A stretch of 7,552 nt of DNA from an uncultured Gammaproteobacteria bacterium (lineage in GTDB: Bacteria > Pseudomonadota > Gammaproteobacteria > Coxiellales > Coxiellaceae). The DNA lies in the NCBI GenBank assembly GCA_903870185.1, contig CAIQCE010000094.1, positions 1 through 7,552 of the forward strand, written 5' to 3'. Within the stretch, counting starts at the first letter, position 1; every line of letters begins with the position of its first letter. Below, one piece after another: positions 1 through 5,033 of the stretch. Below the pieces are notes generated by a model that was given only the letters and a program-made list of their open reading frames with translations, was not told where the DNA came from and searched no databases. Made by a program: the position numbers and the translations under genes.

Positions 1-952
1 AATCATTGTTTCGAGTCCATTGAATTAATTCTTTATCACCGGGTGAAAATGGATAGCGCATTAGGGATTCATTTATGCAGTCTGCAATGGAGCATTTAGT
101 GTAATTGTTTGTATCAATCTTTCCAGTATTTCGAGTATTGACTAATAGCATATCGATAACTGTATTGGCTTCTTTAACTTCATTTTCTATTTCATTTAGT
201 ACAGGCTGCATTCCTTCGAATTGCTCAGTACATTTATTTAATATTTTAGGGTCTGATTTTGAAAATGCTTGTGTTAAATCATTGATATAATCTTTTAAAA
301 CACTAATGCCAGCGTGAATAGTAGCCAATGGTGTCCGTAACTCATGGGCTACATTTGAAGCGGCCATTTCAATGGCGTTAAGTTTTTCATTTTGAACTTT
401 TTGCTTATTATTTGAAAAAATCACCATTACAGTTAATGTGCCGATATATTGAGCTATTAGGCCAATTAAATATTCTGTAGGTAAGGTAGATTGAGGCGGT
501 GTGTCTTGTATATAGACTATATATGATAAAGATAGCCCTAATGCCAATAATATAACATATGTTATCCAGTCTACTAAATAGCTAAGCCAAACTACGACAA
601 TAGTCGTGCTCATTAGCCATACGACAGCAGCATGATTCTTTAAGAGCATAAAGCTAAAGAAAAAGGGTAGGCAGAAAAGCAAAACACAATGCCAATAAAG
701 TGGTAACCAAGATTTAAGTTTATTGGGCCATTTTTTATGAAAAATAAGTGGTATACAGACGAGAGTGGCTATAAGTCGAAGTGCCAAATTTTCATAGGAT
801 TGGTTGGCTAGGTATACCCAAATTAAGTAATAGACTGGGTAATTAATAACCCCAAATATACCAAATGGCATATATTGGGCGCCGAAAACTTCAACACGTG
901 AAGCTGAGAACTTTTTTATAGCCTCAATTGTCCTAGGTAGGGGGTTAAACAT
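1..952 (-). CDS. CqsS/LqsS-like membrane sensor histidine kinase (3' end outside window)
   Basis: Starts at ATG 952-950 and stays open for 317 codons to the window edge, so only the N-terminal part is visible. It has about six hydrophobic segments (roughly residues 30-50, 57-72, 83-104, 108-125, 128-149, 160-179), then a HisKA region with the H-box AHELRTPLA around His203 and a long helical stretch to about residue 300. The ATP-binding domain lies beyond the edge. The membrane part resembles Vibrio cholerae CqsS, as I recall it: QSYENLALR, FCLPFFFSFM and VWLMS match QSYENLGLR, FCLPFFFAFM and IWAMS. That places it in the CqsS/LqsS family of alpha-hydroxyketone quorum-sensing kinases, which sit in the inner membrane and signal by phosphorelay. 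An AGGGA lies 11 nt before the start. The 39-bp gap from the upstream oxidase gene suggests co-transcription. The kinase call is firm; the subfamily is likely; the ligand is unknown. Confidence 0.85.
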   Translation of the reverse strand, partial: MFNPLPRTIEAIKKFSASRVEVFGAQYMPFGIFGVINYPVYYLIWVYLANQSYENLALRLIATLVCIPLIFHKKWPNKLKSWLPLYWHCVLLFCLPFFFSFMLLKNHAAVVWLMSTTIVVVWLSYLVDWITYVILLALGLSLSYIVYIQDTPPQSTLPTEYLIGLIAQYIGTLTVMVIFSNNKQKVQNEKLNAIEMAASNVAHELRTPLATIHAGISVLKDYINDLTQAFSKSDPKILNKCTEQFEGMQPVLNEIENEVKEANTVIDMLLVNTRNTGKIDTNNYTKCSIADCINESLMRYPFSPGDKELIQWTRNND

Positions 953-991
953 CCTGTATCACATCCCTGTAAAACTAAGATGATAATTATA

Positions 992-1732
992 TCAAGAATA
1001 ACTAAAAATAGCATCCGAAAGCTCTTTCCACATGTCTAGCTGGAATTTCTTTATAAATTCGAAGACAGTGATGACTAACGTGGGGGATTTAAGCCATAAT
1101 TTTTGAAAAGAAGTCGCAAAGATATTATCAAAGTGATCTGCATTAACATGTACGTTGAAAAAAGTCAGATATTTTCTCTCGGTTCCCATGCTGATAGCAA
1201 TGTTTCGAAGATTTAAATAATCTATATTATCCAAGCGCTCAATAGCGGCAAATGCTGCTAATCGATGGTCCCAGTCATGAGTCATTAACCACCTAAGTTG
1301 ACCTTGAATATATTCACGTATACAAGGAAGGTACCATTTTTGGTCAAGGAGCTCTATTGAAAGATCCACGCCCCATCCTTTAGCAAAATATTGATAGAGT
1401 TGCTCATGGGAAAGGCCATGCTTACCAAATTCATCTCTAGTGTTGGTAAGGATCATTTCTTTAGTCTCAGCAGAAGGGGCGAAACTTCCCATATGCCATA
1501 ATAACTCAGAGAAATGTCCACGGGCGTGATAGAAAGTTCTAATAAAGTATTGTTTTTGAGGTAAAGTCCAATGCTGAGGCAGCTCAGGTTTAAATAGATT
1601 AATATCGCTAGCAGATTTGAAGTAATTCTCATCCCAGTTTTGCAAAAAACTTTCTACTTCTGGTTTATCAAGTTGATCCAGCTTTAGACTATTAAAAATA
1701 GGATTTGCGTTAGTTCTTAATTGCATGGCCAT
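992..1732 (-). CDS. Haem-oxygenase-like di-iron oxidase (HDO/TenA-PqqC-CADD fold)
   Basis: A 246-aa, all-helical cytosolic protein without signal peptide or membrane segment. The start ATG is preceded by GAGGG at 9 nt; a second ATG two codons later is possible. Its layout fits the iron-containing redox/HDO superfamily: Glu101 and His109 in RDEFGKHGLSHEQLY, Glu165 in AAIERL, and His195-x3-Asp199 in VHVNADHFD. The spacings (8, 56, 30 and 4 residues) are close to those I recall for chlamydial CADD and other HDO enzymes. The usual last ligand, a His seven residues after the first His of that motif, is Asp202 here, with a His at position 200. Characterised family members oxidise amino acids, fatty acids or their own side chains with a di-iron centre. 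The substrate here is unknown. It is the first gene of an operon with the CqsS-like kinase, which suggests a role in making, changing or answering a signal. A TenA-type hydrolase is the main alternative. Confidence 0.75.
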   Translation of the reverse strand: MAMQLRTNANPIFNSLKLDQLDKPEVESFLQNWDENYFKSASDINLFKPELPQHWTLPQKQYFIRTFYHARGHFSELLWHMGSFAPSAETKEMILTNTRDEFGKHGLSHEQLYQYFAKGWGVDLSIELLDQKWYLPCIREYIQGQLRWLMTHDWDHRLAAFAAIERLDNIDYLNLRNIAISMGTERKYLTFFNVHVNADHFDNIFATSFQKLWLKSPTLVITVFEFIKKFQLDMWKELSDAIFSYS

Positions 1733-1984
1733 TACGCTACACCCTCAAATAAAGAAATATAACTTGCTGATATATATAAAAATATTGATAAATACGCATG
1801 ATTCTTGCTTAAAAATATGTGAGCATTATATTACAAGCAAGGTCTATGGCATACAATAATATTTGCATGCAATATGAGAACTATTTTAGTGTTTATTATT
1901 TAAACAGGCTTTGTGAAAAGTTGCGACACAACCCGGCTTTGATCTACACTTCAATTTGGTATTTGTATTATCAAAGGACAAGAT
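1733..1984. promoter_or_regulatory. Divergent intergenic region between oxidase/kinase operon and protease-like operon
   Basis: This 252-bp AT-rich stretch must hold the promoters of both divergent operons. It contains an inverted pair, CTTGCTT (1804-1810) and AAGCAAG (1835-1841), with TATAAT on the minus strand between the arms (complement of 1825-1830); I found no convincing -35 for that box. On the plus strand a weak pair, TTGCGA (1921-1926) and TACACT (1945-1950) with an 18-bp spacer, could drive the gene at 1985. An open frame at 1819-2004 starts with GTG, has no good ribosome binding site and overlaps the next gene, so I do not call it. The regulatory role is inferred from gene arrangement. 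Confidence 0.4.
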
Positions 1985-2302
1985 ATGTACATTTTAGTGA
2001 GTAGGGATGCGCTTCACCGAAATTATGCTATAGCAGAGGGCAGTGCAACTGGTCGCCCTATTTTTAGTATAGAGGAGGATTGGCTATCGCTCTTGGCTCC
2101 TAAGATAGCTGAAGATCCAGCCAAGGAGCTTGCCATAAGCTTTCTGGGTCATGGATTGCATCCTCGTACTAATGATAGGCGGTTTGGTTTGGGCCTCCTA
2201 GGTGCTGACTCAAAAGGTCTCTCTCCTCTTGAATTTGCCGTTTATCTGAGTGATAAGCTAAGTGTTCTTCCTGATCATGCAAAGCTTGCCTTGAATTTTT
2301 AG
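1985..2302 (+). CDS. N-terminal piece of split caspase-like protein (carries GHG, lacks Cys)
   Basis: As the sequence stands, translation from ATG 1985 gives 105 residues. They contain the putative catalytic His56 in FLGHG and the helix after it, then end in five out-of-family residues (LALNF) after the presumed break. AAAGGA sits 6 nt upstream of the start. No signal peptide or membrane segment is visible. On its own this piece would be half a caspase-like fold, with no nucleophile, and is unlikely to be active. It is listed separately because it is the product the sequence would yield without frameshifting; it is best read together with the downstream piece as one broken gene. Confidence 0.5.
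   Translation: MYILVSRDALHRNYAIAEGSATGRPIFSIEEDWLSLLAPKIAEDPAKELAISFLGHGLHPRTNDRRFGLGLLGADSKGLSPLEFAVYLSDKLSVLPDHAKLALNF
2275..2299 (+). other. Frameshift site in the caspase-like gene
   Basis: The two reading frames overlap only here: the downstream frame is closed until TGA 2272-2274 and the upstream frame ends at TAG 2300-2302. The protein sequence reads best if the switch is at GCAAAGCT (2279-2286), as DHAK joined to ACLEFLGC. Loss of one A from an ancestral AAAA run, or of one G, would explain it. A T5 run next to the stop (TTT TAG) could also let a Phe-tRNA slip back one base. No classic X XXY YYZ slippery heptamer is present, which favours mutation or sequencing error over programmed shifting. 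Confidence 0.6.
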
Positions 2303-3087
2303 GTTGTGATATTGGGCTAGACGGAGGTGTAACAAACCCAAGCTGGATAAATGAATTCGCACGTCGTGCAAGGTTAATACCTAAGCTTACGATATTAAAA
2401 ACAATTTATGCTCCAGTTTTTGAACGCTCAGATAAATTTGTCCGATACCTAATTATGGGCCCTGATCAACATGGCAAGTTGGGTTATCGAGGAATTTTGT
2501 TAACTATGGGTGCAGCCTTATATCTGCATGGATTAACTCTAGAGAAAAAAGGGCTTGATCATGAGCATAAAGATCTGCAGAGATTAGAATTAGGGTTAAA
2601 TACTAGGATAGCGGCGACTATAGGGGCGGCCTCTAGCGAAGCGACTCATATTAGCAGTGAAATAGAGTCCTTGATAAAAAAACGAGCTGATATTGCATCT
2701 CGAATGAAGGACATTGACGATGTGCGAGATCGATATTTAATGGCTCGCAGTTCTGATGTGGTCTATCACCCGCCTGAAGGAATTGCTAGAATTAGTGACT
2801 TCTGTCGTTCTTTTCCACCCATTCATTTGGCGGGCATCACGATAGCAGAAGCAGAAAGCTTTTGTTCGGCTATAGCACCTCCAGCTGTCGAAGCTGCTGG
2901 ATCTGCAGCGGTAGTTAGTGAAGCTGCTGCTGCGGCGCTGTCCACTTCATTTGGGATTGAGAGCTTTGGTTCAAACAATGATGAGTATGATGATTTAATG
3001 TTTATTTATGGACTAGCTAGTGCTGATTCAAAGGGTGGAGAAGCGGATGAGAAAGATAAAGGGGTCGCACCTGGAAAAACCTTATAA
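2275..3087 (+). CDS. C-terminal piece of split caspase-like protein (carries putative catalytic Cys)
   Basis: This frame opens after a TGA at 2272-2274. It reads ACLEFLGCDIG from 2284, with the putative nucleophile Cys at 2305-2307, and runs to TAA 3085-3087. The first ATG inside it is at 2455, but family-like sequence extends upstream of that codon and no good ribosome binding site precedes it, so 2455 is probably not a real start. Residues after the Cys continue the fold (VTNPSWINEFARRA, then a strand). From about 2520 the protein is helical, with a charged heptad-like stretch near 2560-2740, an Ala-rich GC-richer stretch near 2870-2950 and a C-terminus rich in Asp, Glu and Lys. An acidic tail of this sort occurs in some Dot/Icm-secreted proteins; that link is only a guess. 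Confidence 0.5.
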   Translation, partial: SCKACLEFLGCDIGLDGGVTNPSWINEFARRARLIPKLTILKTIYAPVFERSDKFVRYLIMGPDQHGKLGYRGILLTMGAALYLHGLTLEKKGLDHEHKDLQRLELGLNTRIAATIGAASSEATHISSEIESLIKKRADIASRMKDIDDVRDRYLMARSSDVVYHPPEGIARISDFCRSFPPIHLAGITIAEAESFCSAIAPPAVEAAGSAAVVSEAAAAALSTSFGIESFGSNNDEYDDLMFIYGLASADSKGGEADEKDKGVAPGKTL

Positions 3088-3132
3088 CAATAAATTACCG
3101 GAAATTAATAAGCATGAGTGGAGACTGAGACC

Positions 3133-3726
3133 ATGATTATCATAATGATAGATGACCCTCTTAATGACGAAACTGTTGAGAAATTTTCCCCAAGACAATC
3201 GTTTTGCAAAATGACTGATCTTAAAACTAAGCCAGAAGGAGATGAAAGGCTTGTATTGTTGGATATTACGGCTAATGGCCGATTTCAAGCTTGTTTTTAT
3301 GCGGAATATATTGCCGAACAATTGCAAAAATCGGGTAACTTAACTTCATTAAAAACGATTGATTTTTGTATTAGTGATTTGGACACAGCGACTAATCTAG
3401 TTACTTTAGCTCAAGAGTTAGCAATGGTGATTAAAGAGAAGTATTCTAAAAGTGTTGCCGTTAGGGTTATATCGAGCGTAAGGCATCATATAACCTTATT
3501 AATTCCACCCGAAACTTCGCAGGATTCTTGGGAGGTCTATGGAATTAAAAGAGATAAGGTTCCTGCCAGTTTTGCACCAAACTTAAAATCTTTTTGCTCT
3601 TTGGATCACGATAGGATTGGGCTAGCAAAAAGTTTTGAAACATTATTGACGGAAAAATCTCAGTCTGTTTCTGCTTCTGTCGTGGTGGCTGATCCTAAAA
3701 GCTGTGTATTTGATTGGAGTTTGTAA
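3133..3726 (+). CDS. Hypothetical protein, possible inactive relative of the upstream caspase-like protein
   Basis: Encodes 197 residues from ATG 3133, chosen over GTG 3118 because GGAG at 3120-3123 sits 9 nt upstream. It begins 45 bp after the stop of the preceding gene, so the two are probably co-transcribed. I recognise no family with certainty. Residues 38-115 follow the order of a clan CD core: strand (RLVLLDITANG), helix (FYAEYIAEQL), strand (LKTIDFCISDL), helix (TLAQELAMVIKEKY), strand (VAVRVIS). This parallels the upstream protein, but the Gly-His-Gly is replaced by DIT/ANG and the catalytic Cys position aligns with Ser81, although Cys79 lies two residues before. If the relationship is right, it is a pseudoenzyme, perhaps a partner, inhibitor or decayed copy. 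No signal peptide or membrane segment is seen. Its stop overlaps an ATG (TAATG) that leads only to a 10-codon frame. Confidence 0.6.
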   Translation: MIIIMIDDPLNDETVEKFSPRQSFCKMTDLKTKPEGDERLVLLDITANGRFQACFYAEYIAEQLQKSGNLTSLKTIDFCISDLDTATNLVTLAQELAMVIKEKYSKSVAVRVISSVRHHITLLIPPETSQDSWEVYGIKRDKVPASFAPNLKSFCSLDHDRIGLAKSFETLLTEKSQSVSASVVVADPKSCVFDWSL

Positions 3727-3936
3727 TGGCTTTCTTTGCTAATTTTTTCGACGTATGAGAAGCTAAATTTACAAACTAATTATTGGACTCCTCATTCAAC
3801 TAAGCCTATACAAATACATTTTATACCAGGAACTCATCAAACTATTTTTCAAGAGCCTAATATATTTATACTGGGAAAATGTTTGAATCAGGTTTTGAAT
3901 TCAATTGAATCGAATGAAAGTTATCACCCTTTATAA
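3727..3936 (+). pseudogene. C-terminal remnant of an NRPS/PKS-type thioesterase
   Basis: Directly after the TAA of the previous gene and in the same frame, about 70 codons read like the end of an alpha/beta-hydrolase thioesterase of peptide or polyketide synthetases: a strand LLIFST, a Trp before a variable loop, then IHFIPGTHQTIFQEPN with the His of the catalytic triad, and a last helix (LGKCLNQVLNSIE). Nothing before position 3727 matches the rest of such a domain, so the nucleophile Ser and the Asp are absent. The only in-frame start would be TTG 3736. An ATG at 3726 with GGAG upstream leads to a 10-codon frame ending at 3758, one frame away. This is best explained as a relic of a longer synthetase or stand-alone thioesterase gene, cut by a rearrangement close to 3727. 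Confidence 0.6.
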
Positions 3937-4053
3937 TTTGAACCAAATTAGCAGTAAATTTTACTATAGGCTAGAATATTTGTGGGTAGCATATGAAAAG
4001 TTTTATATGGTTATTTACTTTAAATTAGCTTTACAACCCTATGGAGAGGGCCC
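3937..4053 (+). promoter_or_regulatory. Likely promoter region of the 137-aa gene
   Basis: This 117-bp AT-rich gap has a weak sigma70-like pair, TTGAAC (3938-3943) and TACTAT (3962-3967), with an 18-bp spacer. A small palindrome, AGTAAA-T-TTTACT (3953-3965), overlaps the -10 and could be an operator or chance in AT-rich DNA. No terminator hairpin is seen. Confidence 0.25.
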
Positions 4054-4467
4054 ATGAATGGAAAGTGCACCCAAACTCAACTAATTCTAGAGCATGTGCA
4101 TTCTATTTTCACCATGCAGGGAGGTCACCTAACTGTTCCTGAATTCTATATAGTCTCTTGTTCAAAAATTCAGAAATATCGAAAAATTAGCCGGTCCATC
4201 ATTTGGCAGCCTGATATCATGATTTCTTTCAATCTCAATGAAGGTGAGGCTCTTGAAGTTGATGAAAAACTTATTTCTTGGTTCAAAAAATTGGTCGAAT
4301 TTGGATTAAAAAATGAATTTTCAGTTATCCGTATGATTTATAAACAAGATTTAGACTCTTCATTAAGGAATGAGTGGCTAGATGAATGGGGAGATGAGCT
4401 GATATGGTGTCTCTTTAAAGATTCAGCCTTCAAAACTCTCGGTGGTCATATCTTTATTCCAGGATGA
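4054..4467 (+). CDS. Hypothetical protein, 137 aa, no recognised family
   Basis: ATG 4054 follows a strong ribosome binding site, GGAGAGGG (4043-4050), which supports a real gene. The product has no signal peptide or membrane segment. It looks like a compact mixed alpha/beta domain: an N-terminal helix (TQLILEHVHSIF), several strands (LTVPEFYIVSCS, PDIMISFNL), a helix (DEKLISWFKKLVEFGL), a strand (FSVIRMIYK), an acidic Trp-rich stretch (RNEWLDEWGDELIWCLF) and a closing strand (LGGHIFIPG). No catalytic motif stands out, and I do not recognise the family. It has its own likely promoter and is not clearly in an operon with its neighbours. Lying between decayed genes and a lipoprotein gene, it fits an accessory region. 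It could be an immunity-like or effector-like protein, but nothing in the sequence shows this. Confidence 0.65.
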   Translation: MNGKCTQTQLILEHVHSIFTMQGGHLTVPEFYIVSCSKIQKYRKISRSIIWQPDIMISFNLNEGEALEVDEKLISWFKKLVEFGLKNEFSVIRMIYKQDLDSSLRNEWLDEWGDELIWCLFKDSAFKTLGGHIFIPG

Positions 4468-4480
4468 TTAATTTCAGATA

Positions 4481-4489
4481 CCCCCCCCC
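4481..4489 (+). repeat. Homopolymer tract, nine C
   Basis: Nine consecutive C residues in otherwise AT-rich DNA, 14 bp after the stop of the 137-aa gene and about 46 bp before the -35 of the lipoprotein promoter. Such tracts change length by slippage, and can also be miscounted in sequencing. Confidence 0.9.
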
Positions 4490-4535
4490 AACTTTTTAGC
4501 TCGGGGCTCATGATAGGTGACGTAAAAAACACTTG

Positions 4536-4563
4536 TTGATATTGGATTGTATTAGAATATAAT
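4536..4563 (+). promoter_or_regulatory. Sigma70-type promoter of the lipoprotein gene
   Basis: TTGATA (4536-4541, five of six consensus bases) and a perfect TATAAT (4558-4563) are separated by 16 bp. Transcription would start near 4570, leaving a leader of about 29 nt. A 7-bp inverted repeat, ATTGTAT (4546-4552) and ATACAAT (4571-4577), brackets the -10 box and is well placed to be a repressor site. This is the clearest promoter in the window. Confidence 0.65.
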
Positions 4564-4598
4564 ATCCATTATACAATTCGACAGGGAAGTTTCGCACT

Positions 4599-5012
4599 AT
4601 GAATATTTTGAATAAATGTTCTGCTATTTTTTTAGGGATAGCTATGAGTTGTATGCTCTTTGGCTGTTCAGGTTCTGAAGATTCTCAATCGGTTATCACA
4701 TTCCCTTCCCATGCTAAAAATCCCTTGTTGGAACCTCAAAGGTTTCAGCTTTTAAGAAATTATTACAGTAATGCAAAAGATGGTAGAAGGCTTTGCATGT
4801 TTGATAGAGCGGGTTATTTTAAAAATGATATTCAAAGTGTGCATATTGCCTATATTAGAAAAAAGTTAGGGGCAGCATGCGAGGAACAATTCAATGATGA
4901 CCTGTACAATTTAAGAAAAAAGAGCCCGAGTCTTTTTGCTAATATCTCAGAAGAATATTATCTCGATCCTGAGCTCTGGAAGAGGCTATTGAATAATCAG
5001 GATCACAAATGA
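4599..5012 (+). CDS. Small lipoprotein, 137 aa, unknown function
   Basis: The N-terminus is a type II signal peptide: Lys6, a hydrophobic stretch, and lipobox LFGC with the lipid-carrying Cys23. Ser at +2 argues for sorting to the outer membrane. The mature part, about 115 residues, is mostly helical and charged, with two further Cys (CMF and AACEEQF) that could form a disulfide in the periplasm, and repeated Tyr/Phe-containing helices ending in ELWKRLLNNQDHK. I do not recognise a family. The start is supported by AGGGAA ending 10 nt before the ATG and by the promoter upstream. The gene is convergent with the adaptor gene, with only 21 bp between the two stops and no clear terminator hairpin. 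Its closeness to an envelope export operon may be meaningful, but it is on the other strand and has its own promoter. Confidence 0.75.
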   Translation: MNILNKCSAIFLGIAMSCMLFGCSGSEDSQSVITFPSHAKNPLLEPQRFQLLRNYYSNAKDGRRLCMFDRAGYFKNDIQSVHIAYIRKKLGAACEEQFNDDLYNLRKKSPSLFANISEEYYLDPELWKRLLNNQDHK

Positions 5013-5033
5013 GATTATGAAAAATCAAAGAAA

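Larger units (their letters stand above)
1985..3087 (+). pseudogene. Caspase-like (clan CD, C80-like) cysteine peptidase gene with internal -1 frameshift
   Basis: Two adjacent frames join into one sensible protein of about 367 residues if a single -1 shift is allowed at 2275-2299. The joined N-terminal domain has the caspase-like layout of toxin self-processing domains (MARTX and TcdA/TcdB, family C80): a hydrophobic strand ending in Gly-His-Gly (ISFLGHG, His56), a loop, a helix (EFAVYLSDKL), then a strand ending in the catalytic Cys (LEFLGCDIG, Cys108). The His-Cys distance of 52 is near the 45-50 I recall for C80 members. The rest, from about residue 170, is helical and Ala-rich, with a probable coiled coil and an acidic C-terminus. 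The start is set by AAAGGA 6 nt before the ATG. As written, the frame stops at TAG 2300-2302, before the Cys codon, so no active enzyme results unless ribosomes shift or the read has an error. The protease call rests on motifs only. Confidence 0.6.

Noticed and set aside
105..290. Plus-strand open frame inside the kinase gene
   Set aside because: Antisense to the clear HisKA region of the kinase; it has no ribosome binding site or protein-like pattern.
1819..2004. 61-codon open frame on the plus strand in the divergent intergenic region
   Set aside because: It starts with GTG, lacks a ribosome binding site, overlaps the well-supported start at 1985, and its composition (many Tyr, Asn, Ile) is what random AT-rich DNA gives.
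2455..2457. ATG 2455 as the real start of a separate downstream gene
   Set aside because: Meaningful sequence, including the putative catalytic Cys, continues upstream of it in the same frame, and no Shine-Dalgarno precedes it.
3082..3327. Minus-strand open frame opposite the second protease-like gene
   Set aside because: Antisense shadow of a frame with a good start signal; no recognisable protein features.
3726..3758. 10-codon frame starting at ATG 3726, overlapping the previous stop (TAATG), with GGAG upstream
   Set aside because: Too short to be a supported gene. It may be the leftover start of a lost coupled gene, or chance.
4490..4515. Possible terminator near AGCTCGGGGCTC after the 137-aa gene
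   Set aside because: The arms are not complementary in the needed orientation and no T run follows, so no terminator is called.
5013..5033. Bidirectional terminator between the convergent lipoprotein and adaptor genes
   Set aside because: Only 21 bp without a stable hairpin or suitable T runs.
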